Source of the DNA: Thermophilibacter immobilis
GTDB lineage: Bacteria > Actinomycetota > Coriobacteriia > Coriobacteriales > Atopobiaceae
Length of the DNA: 64,000 bases
Direction: 5' to 3'
NCBI RefSeq assembly: GCF_015277515.1
Contig: NZ_CP063767.1
Location: 1,302,001-1,366,000, forward strand
Each line of letters begins with the position of its first letter. Position 1 is the stretch's first letter. The notes under the pieces are model-generated. The model did no database searches. It saw only the letters and a list, made by a program, of their open reading frames with translations, and was not told where the DNA came from. Below are positions 17,399-30,695 of the stretch, piece by piece. The position numbers were made by a program, and so were the translations under genes.

Positions 17399-18121
17399 AT
17401 GAAGACGCGCTACGACGCCATCTACCACGACATCCGCGAGAGCATCGAGAACGGTGCCTTTCCCTACCAGTCATTTCTCCCTTCGGAAAGCGAACTCGTG
17501 CTCTCCTTCGCCTGCTCCCACAACACGCTGCGCCGCGCCATCGGTCTTTTGCGCGAGCAGGGATATGTCCAACCTGTCCACGGCAAGGGAGTGCGCGTGG
17601 TCTATCAAGAGCAGGGGCGGGCGACCTTCACCATCGGCGACATCGAGTCGTACAAAGAGGCGTCGGCTCGCGCTTACCTCGATACCGTCACCGATGTAGT
17701 GGAGCTCTCCCCTCTCGTCGCCACGGCGAAGCTGGCGAGAAGGACCGGCTTCGAGGAGGGTTGCGACCTCACGGCCATAGAGCGCGTACGCGTCATCGGC
17801 GGCGAACGGCTCATCCTCGACCGCAACCTCTTCCGCGCCTCTTCGGTGCCAGACCTTACGCGCGAGATCGCCGCCGCGTCGGTCTACGACTACATGGAGG
17901 ACGAGCTTGGCATCACCATCGCCATGAGCAAACGTACCATCACCGTGGAGCACGCGACCAAGCATGACAGCGTCGAACTCGACCTCGACGGTTTCGACTG
18001 TCTGGCCGTTATGACGAGCCAGACCTTCGATGCTAAGGGAATCCTCATCGAGTACACCGAGTCGCGCCACCGCCCCGACCACTTCTGCTTCCGCGACACC
18101 GCCGTACGCCAAGCGGTCTAG
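17399..18121 (+). CDS. treR: GntR/HutC-family transcriptional regulator of the trehalose locus
   Basis: A 240-residue repressor-type protein. Residues 1-70 form a GntR winged helix (YDAIYHDIRESIENGAF, LPSESELVLSFACSHNTLRRAI, GKGVRVVYQ); residues about 90-230 form a UTRA effector domain that in TreR binds trehalose 6-phosphate. The ATG at 17399 follows TGGAGG. It is transcribed divergently from treP-treC across three copies of CTTATTNNAATAAG, which makes local autoregulated control very likely. The effector is inferred from context. Confidence 0.88.
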   Translation: MKTRYDAIYHDIRESIENGAFPYQSFLPSESELVLSFACSHNTLRRAIGLLREQGYVQPVHGKGVRVVYQEQGRATFTIGDIESYKEASARAYLDTVTDVVELSPLVATAKLARRTGFEEGCDLTAIERVRVIGGERLILDRNLFRASSVPDLTREIAAASVYDYMEDELGITIAMSKRTITVEHATKHDSVELDLDGFDCLAVMTSQTFDAKGILIEYTESRHRPDHFCFRDTAVRQAV

Positions 18122-18182
18122 CAAGCAAGAGGTCTGCCGGGCCGCGCTTTTGTCGGTTTTGCCGGCGCTCGCGGCCTTCTTC

Positions 18183-18321
18183 GCGGATTGGAACACTTCT
18201 TTGATGCGGACAGTGGCGTTTTGAGACACGTGTCCCTCTCGGCGCGCGTTTTCTCAGTTCACGTGAGCGTCGAGAAGGACAGTGTCCACTTTAATATCAA
18301 AAATTTACCAAAATCATGACG
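18183..18321. repeat. Intergenic palindromic element, copy B
   Basis: Between the convergent ends of treR and carB. The left half GCGGATTGGAACACTTCTTT, then GATG, pairs loosely with the right half ending ATCAAAAATTTACCAAAATC. The inner arms GACACGTGTCCCTCTCGGCG and CGTCGAGAAGGACAGTGTCC pair well. It shares the GTTTTGAGACAC segment with copy A, so A and B form a subtype. The outer right arm is the most decayed of the set. Confidence 0.65.
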
Positions 18322-18359
18322 GCAATCGTGACGGAGAGGGAACCGCCGAGCTGCCCCCT

Positions 18360-21581
<3,222 letters not shown>

Positions 21582-22850
21582 CTAGAAGCGCCTCCCCTCT
21601 CGGACGTCAATGGCAAGGTAGTCCTGCTCGCCGCGCATGAGGCGGGCGAACGCCGCGAAGGCGTAGGCGGAGTCGTTGGGACCCGGCTTGGCCTCGGGGT
21701 GGTACTGCAGCGAGAAGGCCGGGACGTCCAGGAACTGGATGCCCTCCGGCGTGCCGTCGTTAAGGTTAACGTGGGTGAGGCGCACGCGACCGTAGCGCTT
21801 GTTCATGACGACCGGCGCCATCCGGCGCTGGCTCCAGAAGCGCAGGTCGCGTGGGTGCTCGCTCACGTCGTCGGAGAGCTCGGGGACCAGCGGGCCGAAG
21901 GTCGAGAAGACCGGGCCGTAGTTATGGTTCTGCGCCGTGATCTCGACCTTGCCGGTGAGCAGGTTCATCACGGGCTCGTTGCCGCCGTGGTGGCCGTACG
22001 GGAGCTTCTCGATGTGCGCGCCGGCGGCCAGCGAGATGACCTGGTTGCCCAGGCAGATGCCAAAGACGGGAACCTTCCCCAGGCAGGCGCGAACGGCCTC
22101 GACCACCGCCGGCACGCTCTGGGGGTCGCCGGGGCCGTTGGAGAAGAACACGCCGTCAGGGGCGCTGGCCAGGACGTCTGCGGCGGGGGTGTCCCAGGGC
22201 ACGACCGTAACCTCGCAGCCCGCGGCCGCGAGGCGCCGGACGATGCCGGACTTCTCGCCGCAGTCGTAGGCGACGACGCGCAGGGGGCGCTCTGACGCGT
22301 TGCTAGCCGTGCGGGCGCCGACCACGTGGCTCCGGGCGCAGGAGACGTCGGCCACGTAGTTGTGCTGGGAGATGGGGGCGCTGGCGCGCACGCGCGCCAC
22401 GAGGCTCTCGGGATCCAGGTCAGTCGTGGAGAGGGCGGCTCGCATGGCACCGCCCTCGCGGATGGCCAGGGTGAGGGCGCGGGTGTCCACGTCCTCGATG
22501 GCCACGACCCCGCGGCTGGAAAGAAACTCCGGCAGGCTCAAGACGGACTGCCAGTTGCTCGGTGTGTAGCACAGGTCGTGGACGACGAGGCCGGCGAGGT
22601 GGAGCTCGTCGGCCTGCATGTCCCTCTCGTTGATGCCGTAGTTGCCCACCTGCGGGTAGGTCAGCGTGACGAGCTGGCCCGCGTAGGACGGGTCGCTCAC
22701 GATCTCCTGGTAGCCCACCATCGAGGTGTTGAAGACGATCTCCCCGAAGGTCTCGCCCTCGGCCCCGGCGCTTCGCCCAAAGAAGTGGGTCCCGTCCTCG
22801 AGCGCGAGAAGCGCCCTGGGATGCGCGCCCTCATCGACCAGTAGGTTCAC
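21582..22850 (-). CDS. carA: Carbamoyl-phosphate synthase small subunit
   Basis: A 422-residue glutamine amidotransferase subunit that releases ammonia from glutamine for CarB. The N-terminal small-subunit domain includes GETFGEIVFNTSMVGYQEI; the class I amidotransferase domain has nucleophile Cys266 in FGICLGNQ (GHQ is more usual) and the His-Glu pair in QYHPEA. The start is GTG at 22850 with AAAGGG upstream. It is preceded by a PyrR-type attenuator, so uridine nucleotides should control the operon. Confidence 0.95.
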   Translation of the reverse strand: MNLLVDEGAHPRALLALEDGTHFFGRSAGAEGETFGEIVFNTSMVGYQEIVSDPSYAGQLVTLTYPQVGNYGINERDMQADELHLAGLVVHDLCYTPSNWQSVLSLPEFLSSRGVVAIEDVDTRALTLAIREGGAMRAALSTTDLDPESLVARVRASAPISQHNYVADVSCARSHVVGARTASNASERPLRVVAYDCGEKSGIVRRLAAAGCEVTVVPWDTPAADVLASAPDGVFFSNGPGDPQSVPAVVEAVRACLGKVPVFGICLGNQVISLAAGAHIEKLPYGHHGGNEPVMNLLTGKVEITAQNHNYGPVFSTFGPLVPELSDDVSEHPRDLRFWSQRRMAPVVMNKRYGRVRLTHVNLNDGTPEGIQFLDVPAFSLQYHPEAKPGPNDSAYAFAAFARLMRGEQDYLAIDVREGRRF

Positions 22851-22901
22851 AGCAACACCGCCCTTTCAGCCCTGCGCCCAGAGGAGCGCTCGCCTCCCTA
22901 T

Positions 22902-22998
22902 GAAAAACGGAGCACCGCCGGGGGCGGAGACTCCGAATAAGGCAGCGACGACTCTGTTGTGGACGCCTTTTCGGTCTCTCGTACCGTCTTAAAGGTCG
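22902..22998 (-). promoter_or_regulatory. PyrR-type attenuator of carAB
   Basis: On the minus strand the leader contains CCTTTAAGACGGTACGAGAG followed by ACCGAAAAGGC (22965-22997), which matches the layout of a PyrR-binding loop: two flanking stems around an AGAG core. About 30 bases downstream lies an intrinsic terminator, CGGAG..CCGCC with GGCGG..CTCCG (22908-22935), followed by TTTTT. Known PyrR leaders stop transcription when UMP-bound PyrR holds this loop. No pyrR gene lies in the window. The remaining gap up to gdhA (22999-23206) shows no gene. Confidence 0.8.
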
Positions 22999-23206
22999 TG
23001 GGTAGCATACCAGCTCAAGCGTTATTCGAAAAGCGCCGCAACGCTTTCGTAAAGAACGGGCGCGCGCGTCTCAGAGCCCCCCCCGGGGGGGCCGGCCCCG
23101 GTTCTTTGAACGCTACCGACAGTTGAGGGGCGCGTTTCTCGCTTGGAACTGCCGATGGCACTCAAAGAACGACGGAGGTGGGGCACGGCCGATACGGGGA
23201 GGGCTC

Positions 23207-24956
<1,750 letters not shown>

Positions 24957-25074
24957 GTACCGCTCGAAAGAGTATAGGCGAGAAGCCTTCTCGCAGCAAG
25001 CCCGTTTCGCAGCTCGCGCAAGCGCATGGGCCGCGCGTAGAATGGAGTCCCCGGCCTCCCGAGAAAGGCTCTCC

Positions 25075-26004
25075 ATGGCAGACTCCCCGCTCGGTCGCAC
25101 GCTTCTTGTCGCCAACCCCGCCGCGCGCAGCGGACACGGGGCGGCGGGCACCGACTTCGCCGAGCGCTTCCTTTCCTCCTGGCCCGCGGCGACCGAAGGA
25201 TACGACGTCCGTCGCACCTCCGGCCCCGGTGACGCGCGCGCCCTCGCGGCCGGCGCGCACGACTACGACAGCGTGGTGGCCCTCGGGGGCGACGGCGTGA
25301 TACACGAGGTCGTAGGAGGTCTCATGCAGATCGAGCCCGAAGGGCGCCCGCAGCTCGGCATCGTGCCGCTCGGATCCGGCAATGACTACGCGCGCACGCT
25401 CGGCATGGCGAGAAACGACGTCGAGGCCTCCCTGGCGCAGCTCGTGCGCGGACGGGTGGGGTCGCTCGAGGTGGGGAGCGTGAACGGGGTGCCCTTCATG
25501 CAGACTCTCTCCTTTGGCCTCGACGCCGCAATCGCCCTTGACACCACCGCGCGGCGCGCCCACGCGACCTCGCAGGAGGGCTCCGCGCTCTTCGTGACCT
25601 CGGGGCTCAAGATCCTCTCCCGCGCGCGGGACGGCTACCCCTGCGTGGCGCGCTTCGACGCCCAGGAGCCACGCGACCTCAGGACCATCATCTTCGCCAT
25701 CCAGGTGGGCCCCAGCTATGGCGGCGGGTTTCGCATCTGCCCGGACGCCGACCCCGCAGACGGCCTTCTCGACGTGTGCTACAACGTGAGCGTCCCGACC
25801 ATCCCCCACCTGCTCGGCCTCTTCGGCCTCGCCCGTCAGGGCCTCCACGCTCGCTCGCGCGTGGTCGAGCTGCAGCGCATCGCCCATGCGGAGATTGACT
25901 TTCAGGTCGAGCCACCCTGCCAGGTCGACGGCGAGAAGCTCACGGGAACCCACTTCGACGTCGACGTCATCCCCCACGCCCTCAGAGTCATCCTCCCCCG
26001 CTAG
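25075..26004 (+). CDS. Diacylglycerol kinase family lipid kinase
   Basis: A 309-residue protein of the DagK/YegS family, which phosphorylates diacylglycerol or a related lipid at the membrane surface. The nucleotide loop GGDGVIHEVVGGL lies at about residues 74-86 and PLGSGNDYARTLGM at about 100-113; the C-terminal beta domain ends in the typical QVDGEKL segment. The ATG at 25075 follows AAAGG; an upstream in-frame ATG at 25042 has a poorer site and adds eleven residues not typical of the family. It starts 118 bp from the divergent tRNA-Pro. The natural lipid is not determined by the sequence. Confidence 0.88.
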   Translation: MADSPLGRTLLVANPAARSGHGAAGTDFAERFLSSWPAATEGYDVRRTSGPGDARALAAGAHDYDSVVALGGDGVIHEVVGGLMQIEPEGRPQLGIVPLGSGNDYARTLGMARNDVEASLAQLVRGRVGSLEVGSVNGVPFMQTLSFGLDAAIALDTTARRAHATSQEGSALFVTSGLKILSRARDGYPCVARFDAQEPRDLRTIIFAIQVGPSYGGGFRICPDADPADGLLDVCYNVSVPTIPHLLGLFGLARQGLHARSRVVELQRIAHAEIDFQVEPPCQVDGEKLTGTHFDVDVIPHALRVILPR

Positions 26005-26111
26005 CTTTCCCCTGGGAACTGCCCTAAATCCACGGCCTCTCCCAGGCGAGAAAAAATTTATGTACGACCAGAATCGGCATAAAATCTTTTCTCCGTCGTA
26101 GACACCCGGAT

Positions 26112-26172
26112 GCCCTTGTTTCTACTCTTTTTCTTTTTTCTCTTATCCCTTTGCTCTTTGCCTTTCCCCATG
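26112..26172. other. Long pyrimidine tract between the lipid kinase and ptsI
   Basis: About 60 bases that are nearly all T and C on the plus strand (runs such as TTTTTCTTTTTTCTC), in a GC-rich region. It lies in the 294 bp convergent gap between the lipid kinase and ptsI, which has no gene. It may be a loose termination zone for the lipid kinase transcript; no clear stem precedes it. Confidence 0.5.
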
Positions 26173-26298
26173 AAAGTCCCGAAGCCAAGGCACGGTGCAG
26201 CCCCCTCCTCTCTCCGCGATTTCTAAGCGCGCCTTATGCACGAAGCTGAGCGGAAGAGGGGGGGTTGCGCCCCTGGTATGTGAGGACTCGGACTTTGG

Positions 26299-28002
26299 CT
26301 AGCGCGCCGCAGACTGCAGCATCGCCTTGACCTCGGTGGAGGTCTTGAGCCCCATGACCTTCTCGGTGAGGGCGTCGGCCTCGGCCTTGGTCCACTCGGA
26401 GATGACGCGACGCGTGCGCAGGATCGACGGTGCGGAGACGGAGAACTCCCCCAGGCCAAAGGAGATGAGCACGGGAATCAGCAGCGGGTCGGCCGCGGCC
26501 TCGCCGCACATGCCCACCATGATGTTCGCCTTGTTGCCCTCCTCGATGATGCGCCTGAGCGAGCGCAGAACGGCGGGCTGGTAGACCTCGTAGAGGTAGC
26601 CCACGCGGCTGTTGCCGCGATCGGCGCACATGGTGTAGCCGATGAGGTCGTTGGTGCCGATGGAGAAGAAGTCGCACTCGGCGGCCAGGTCGTCGGCGAT
26701 GAGGGAGGCGGCGGGCGTCTCGATCATGGTGCCGATCTGGATGCTCTTGTTGTAGGCTACCCCACGCGCGTCAAGCTCCACCTTGCACGTCTCGACGAGG
26801 CTCCTGACCTGGCGAATCTCGTCGATGTTGGTCACCAGGGGCACCATGATCTTGACGTCGCCAAAGGCCGACGCGCGCAAGAGGGCCGTGAGCTGGACCT
26901 TGTACTGCTCGGGGTTGCCCAGGCAGTAGCGCACCGCCCGGTAGCCCATGAAGGGGTTCTCCTCCTTCTGAAGGTTGAGGTAGGGGATCTCCTTGTCGCC
27001 GCCCACGTCGAGCGTGCGGATAATGACCGGCTGGCCCTTCATGCGCAGGGCGACCTTCTGGTAGGCCGCGAACTGCTCGTCCTCCGTCGGGAGCTCCTTG
27101 GCGTCCATGAAGAGGAACTCGGAGCGGAACAGCCCGACGCCCTCGCAGTCGTGCTCGGCCGCCACGTTGGCGTCGTCGGGGTTGCCGATGTTGGCCACGA
27201 GCAGCACGGAGTCGCCGTCGCCGGTCACGGTCTGCTTGCCACGGTAGGCCTCGAGGGCCTCCTTGTCCTGGGCGAACTGCCGGGCCTTGGCACGGTAGTG
27301 AGCAAGGTCGTGGTCATTGGGCGAGGTGATGATATTGCCGTTGGTGCCGTCGACCACGAGCAGGTCGCCGTTCTTGATGTTCTTGGTGACATCGGCCACC
27401 GAGAGGACCGCGGGGATCTCGAGCGCGCGGGCGATGATCGCGGAGTGCGACGTGCGCCCGCCCGTCTCGGTGATGATGCCGGCGACGTTGTCCTTGTCGA
27501 TGTCGGCGGTCATGGACGGCGTGAGCTCGCGGGCGACCACGATGGAGTTCTCGGGGAGCGTGGAGAGGTCGACGACCTCCTTGTCCAGCAGATCGGCGAG
27601 AAGCCCGTTCTTGACGTCGGCGACGTCGGCGGCGCGCTCGCGGAAGAGCTCATCCTCCATGTTGGAGAACATGTTGTAGTACGTGTCGTAGGCCTCGCTG
27701 ACCGCCTGCTCGGCGCACATGCCGGAGTCGATGGAGCCCTCGACCATCTCGCGGATGCCCTCGTCCTCGGCAAACTCGATGTGGGCGCCCATGATGGCCG
27801 CAGCCTCCTCGCCCACCGTCTTGGTCATGCGCTCGATCTGGGCGTTGGTCTGCTCGGTGAACTTGGCCCGCGCGTCGGCGTAGCGCTGTTTCTCGTCGCC
27901 GGCGTCCGCGGGCACATGCGGCGTGAAGCTGAGGTCGGGCTCGACGGCGACGCGCGCGACGCCTATGCCGATACCGTCAGATGCGTTGACTCCCTCGTAC
28001 AT
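26299..28002 (-). CDS. ptsI: Phosphoenolpyruvate--protein phosphotransferase (PTS enzyme I)
   Basis: A 567-residue enzyme I that takes phosphate from phosphoenolpyruvate and passes it to HPr. The phospho-acceptor His186 lies in GGRTSHSAIIAR; the PEP-binding half carries GVGLFRSEFLFM, IIRTLDVGGDKEIPY, and the catalytic Cys in MCGEAAADPLL near residue 500. The ATG at 28002 follows AAGGGGG. It lies 87 bp downstream of fruK on the same strand. HPr (ptsH), which is often next to ptsI, is not in the window. It would power TreP at 15152-17173. Confidence 0.97.
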   Translation of the reverse strand: MYEGVNASDGIGIGVARVAVEPDLSFTPHVPADAGDEKQRYADARAKFTEQTNAQIERMTKTVGEEAAAIMGAHIEFAEDEGIREMVEGSIDSGMCAEQAVSEAYDTYYNMFSNMEDELFRERAADVADVKNGLLADLLDKEVVDLSTLPENSIVVARELTPSMTADIDKDNVAGIITETGGRTSHSAIIARALEIPAVLSVADVTKNIKNGDLLVVDGTNGNIITSPNDHDLAHYRAKARQFAQDKEALEAYRGKQTVTGDGDSVLLVANIGNPDDANVAAEHDCEGVGLFRSEFLFMDAKELPTEDEQFAAYQKVALRMKGQPVIIRTLDVGGDKEIPYLNLQKEENPFMGYRAVRYCLGNPEQYKVQLTALLRASAFGDVKIMVPLVTNIDEIRQVRSLVETCKVELDARGVAYNKSIQIGTMIETPAASLIADDLAAECDFFSIGTNDLIGYTMCADRGNSRVGYLYEVYQPAVLRSLRRIIEEGNKANIMVGMCGEAAADPLLIPVLISFGLGEFSVSAPSILRTRRVISEWTKAEADALTEKVMGLKTSTEVKAMLQSAAR

Positions 28003-28089
28003 GATGTATCCCCCTTGGTCTTGGCCGTGCGTACGGCCGTATCACGACGCCCGATGCGCCCTCAGGGGCGCGGAGAGCCCCGTTCGAGC

Positions 28090-29100
28090 CTACTTGTCCC
28101 CCTCGGAGGACTCCCCCGAGTCCTCCGCCGCGACGCGAGCCTTGTTGGCCTCGATGTCGCGTGCGATGGTACCCGGGATGGCACGGCCCATCTTCTTGTA
28201 GAGCGCGGAGACCACGCGGTCGATCCTTTCGCGATGGGCGATTCCCTTGCTCGCTGCCGTGGCGGTTCCGCACGCAGAGGCGAATATCAGCGCAGTCTCG
28301 TAGTCGACGCCCTGCGTGACCTGCGCGAGGAAGCCCGCGACCATCGAGTCTCCGGCGCCGGTCGCGTTGACGAGGCGCACGTGGGCGGTGGGCACGATGT
28401 GCTCGACGCCGTTCTCGTCCAAGAGCAGCGAGCCGTGCGCGCCGCAGGAGATGATGACGTTGCGCGCACCCGCCTCGTGAAGCTTGTGGGCGTAGGGGGC
28501 GCATTCCTCGGGGGACTCGATGGTCACGTCGAAGATGCGCCCGACTTCGTGGTTGTTGGGCTTGATGAGGAAGGGGTGCGCCTCGAGCGAGTCCATGAGG
28601 AGCTGGCCGGGGGCGTCCACGACGAACTGTATGCCGCGCCCGCCGAGCTTGCGCATGATCTGGGTGTAGATGTCCGACGGAAGCGAGCTGGGAATCGAGC
28701 CCGTGAGGACGAGGATGTCCCCCGACGTGACGACGTCCATGCGGTCGAGGAGCTCGTCGACCTTCTTGGGGGCGATCTTGGGGCCCATGCCGTTGACCAT
28801 CGTCATGACGATGCCGTTGAGCTTGACGTTGATGCGGGTGTTGCCGCGGTCGAGGCAGACGAAGTTGCTCGCGATGCCCTTCTCCTGGAGGCGACGCAGG
28901 AGGTAGTCGCCCGTGAAGCCGCCCGCGATGCCCATCGCGATGTTGGGGACGTCGAGCTCGTTGAGAAGCGACGAGACATTGATGCCGTTGCCGCCGCAGT
29001 GGAGTTCCTCGGAGGAGGACCTATTGGTGAAGCCCATGTCAAGCGTAAGAGGATGCATAACGTAGTCAAGGGCAGGGTTCAACGTCATCGTGTAAATCAA
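28090..29100 (-). CDS. fruK: 1-phosphofructokinase
   Basis: A 336-residue PfkB-family kinase that converts fructose 1-phosphate to fructose 1,6-bisphosphate. Substrate motif GGNGINVSSLL near residue 37, and the C-terminal PfkB signature NATGAGDSMVAGFL with catalytic Asp near residue 255. I chose TTG at 29100: the AAGGAG site is then six bases away and the protein starts MIYTMTLNPALDY as in the family; the GTG one codon earlier is only three bases from the site. A neighbouring fructose EII gene is absent, so its sugar phosphate could also be tagatose 6-phosphate, which relatives use. Confidence 0.88.
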   Translation of the reverse strand: MIYTMTLNPALDYVMHPLTLDMGFTNRSSSEELHCGGNGINVSSLLNELDVPNIAMGIAGGFTGDYLLRRLQEKGIASNFVCLDRGNTRINVKLNGIVMTMVNGMGPKIAPKKVDELLDRMDVVTSGDILVLTGSIPSSLPSDIYTQIMRKLGGRGIQFVVDAPGQLLMDSLEAHPFLIKPNNHEVGRIFDVTIESPEECAPYAHKLHEAGARNVIISCGAHGSLLLDENGVEHIVPTAHVRLVNATGAGDSMVAGFLAQVTQGVDYETALIFASACGTATAASKGIAHRERIDRVVSALYKKMGRAIPGTIARDIEANKARVAAEDSGESSEGDK

Positions 29101-29195
29101 CACGCGCTCCTTCCGACCGGTTGCCTCAGGCCCTAGTATGCCGCATAACGCGCGCGGATAGTCGCAAAAAACAGCGCCGATCCCGGAGCTGGAGC

Positions 29196-29227
29196 GGGCC
29201 AGGCACCGTGCGTTATGTGCCTGGCCC
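29196..29227 (-). terminator. Perfect hairpin downstream of tRNA-Arg
   Basis: GGGCCAGGCAC and GTGCCTGGCCC form an 11 bp perfect stem with a ten-base loop, starting ten bases after the tRNA-Arg CCA end. There is no T-run directly after it; a TTTTTT run occurs about 25 bases later. It most likely ends the tRNA-Arg transcript or marks its processing. Confidence 0.55.
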
Positions 29228-29236
29228 GGGTGCTTG

Positions 29237-29313
29237 TGGTGCGCCCTGAGGGATTCGAACCCCCGACCTTCGGATTAGAAGTCCGCGGCTCTATCCAACT
29301 GAGCTAAGGGCGC
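29237..29313 (-). tRNA. tRNA-Arg (anticodon TCT)
   Basis: A 77-base tRNA starting GCGCCCT and ending AGGGCGC-A-CCA, CCA encoded. The loop TTCTAAT gives anticodon TCT, which reads AGA/AGG, rare codons in this GC-rich genome. Confidence 0.96.
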
Positions 29314-29391
29314 TTGACGTCCTGCGGCGACGCGACCGTCATTTTAGAGCATGTCGTGGGGCGTGGGGACGAGAACCGCACGCGGCCTCGC

Positions 29392-30195
29392 TCACGAGGC
29401 CCTGAACTCCCCCGTCGCGTAGTCAACGTCAAAGCCGAGCGCCGCGTTGTAGACCTCCACCTCGAGGTCAAGGCTATTGTCCGAGGATCGCACGTCCACG
29501 ATGACGCTGCGGCACAGGAGTTCCGTGCCCTCGTAGACGGGCGTGGCCGAGTAGAACACGGCGCCGTCCGGATGCGCGGCGAGCCACGTGCGCGCGAGGC
29601 CCTCGGTGTAGGCCATGCCCCCGTCCTGGCCCTGGTTGTCGCCGACGTTCTGGGTGCGCGTGCCGCAGACGAGGTTCTCCTGGGCGTCGGCGCCACCCAG
29701 GGACTTGGCCACGAGGTGGCTCCTGTTGTAGAGGGCTCCGTGGTAGTCGCGGGCACCGGGATTCGCGATCGTGACCTCGGCGTTGTGCCCCCAGCCCGAG
29801 GGGTGCAGGGAGGAGATGTCCCCGCGCTCGCGGGCGCTGCCGGCCTCCATCATGTCATAGGTTACCTTAGCCATCGCGCGGCCAGTTCGCCCCAGGTCGT
29901 CGAGGACCTCGTAGCGGACGGTGCCCGCGGCCACGTCGACATCCACGACGGCGGTCCCCACCACGCGATAGTAGTCCGGGCTGGCCTCGGGGTCCCAGCT
30001 CGTGTAGCCGTCCTGACGCTCGCAGAGCTGCTTCGGGGCAGACTGGGTCGCGGACGGGCCGGACAGGGCGGTCGGGGTTGGCGCGCCGCCGAGAAACGTC
30101 GCCAGAGCGACGAGGAGCACGGCGAGAAGCGCGAGGGGTCCGCGCGGCCGCACGACGGCGCGACCTCGATGACGGACGGGCCTCCTATGCGTCAT
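29392..30195 (-). CDS. Secreted DNA/RNA non-specific endonuclease
   Basis: A 267-residue nuclease of the beta-beta-alpha metal family, resembling streptococcal Spd/EndA-type DNases. An Arg-rich N-terminus (residues 1-18) and a hydrophobic segment (about 19-38) form a signal peptide or anchor. The catalytic motif is YNRSHLVAKSLGG with general base His160; the metal-binding Asn lies in the following ENLVCGTRTQNVG. The ATG at 30195 follows AAGGGGAC. It lies alone between the tRNA-Arg and tRNA-Lys/His genes. It would degrade extracellular nucleic acid for nutrients or to escape DNA nets; that role is inference. Confidence 0.85.
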   Translation of the reverse strand: MTHRRPVRHRGRAVVRPRGPLALLAVLLVALATFLGGAPTPTALSGPSATQSAPKQLCERQDGYTSWDPEASPDYYRVVGTAVVDVDVAAGTVRYEVLDDLGRTGRAMAKVTYDMMEAGSARERGDISSLHPSGWGHNAEVTIANPGARDYHGALYNRSHLVAKSLGGADAQENLVCGTRTQNVGDNQGQDGGMAYTEGLARTWLAAHPDGAVFYSATPVYEGTELLCRSVIVDVRSSDNSLDLEVEVYNAALGFDVDYATGEFRAS

Positions 30196-30237
30196 GCGTC
30201 CCCTTTCGAAGGGGCCCTCGGGGGCGTCCCCTCATAC

Positions 30238-30269
30238 GAAAAGACCGGACGTCTGAGACGTCCGGTCTG
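30238..30269 (-). terminator. Intrinsic terminator of the Lys-Lys-His tRNA cluster
   Basis: On the minus strand GACCGGACGTC pairs perfectly with GACGTCCGGTC across a short loop and is followed by TTTTCG. It lies 10 bases after the last tRNA-Lys. Confidence 0.9.
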
Positions 30270-30277
30270 CTCATTCA

Positions 30278-30353
30278 TGGTGGACCGTCAGGGGTTCGAA
30301 CCCTGGACCTTGGGATTAAGAGTCCCCTGCTCTACCAGCTGAGCTAACGGTCC
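30278..30353 (-). tRNA. tRNA-Lys (anticodon CTT), copy 1
   Basis: A 76-base tRNA starting GGACCGT and ending ACGGTCC-A-CCA. The loop CTCTTAA gives anticodon CTT. Apart from one acceptor pair it is identical to the copy at 30360. Confidence 0.96.
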
Positions 30354-30359
30354 GTGAAA

Positions 30360-30435
30360 TGGTGGATCGTCAGGGGTTCGAACCCTGGACCTTGGGATTA
30401 AGAGTCCCCTGCTCTACCAGCTGAGCTAACGATCC
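30360..30435 (-). tRNA. tRNA-Lys (anticodon CTT), copy 2
   Basis: A 76-base tRNA starting GGATCGT and ending ACGATCC-A-CCA, same body and anticodon CTT as copy 1. The single difference from copy 1 is a C-G to T-A exchange in the acceptor stem, changed on both sides so that pairing is kept. Confidence 0.96.
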
Positions 30436-30448
30436 ATATTCAGTTGAA

Positions 30449-30525
30449 TGGGGTGGGTGAAGGGTCTCGAACCCTCGACCTACGGAGCCACGGTCCGTCG
30501 CTCTGCCAACTGAGCTACACCCACC
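30449..30525 (-). tRNA. tRNA-His (anticodon GTG)
   Basis: Acceptor GTGGGTG pairs with CACCCAC; the discriminator base is C73 and the base before position 1 is an encoded G (G-1), both hallmarks of bacterial tRNA-His. The loop CCGTGGC gives GTG. CCA is encoded. It is the first gene of the His-Lys-Lys cluster. Confidence 0.96.
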
Positions 30526-30695
30526 ATCCCGCCGCCTCTTGAAGCAGCCTGACTATTATGCAAAACGAGCGGGTCCGATGCAAGGACTATTTTGCCACGA
30601 CGCGCATTTTCCTCGCGGGGCGCACAGGCAAGGCCGCGCTGGCGGTGATCCCGTTGCAGGGCCGTTGCGAAGCCTTCTCCTCGGCCCCCTCCCTC
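30526..30695. other. Intergenic stretch between tRNA-His and palindrome C
   Basis: The whole 785 bp from tRNA-His to the S33 peptidase gene has no convincing gene. This first part should hold the promoter of the tRNA cluster on the minus strand; no clear -35/-10 pair stands out. Confidence 0.35.
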
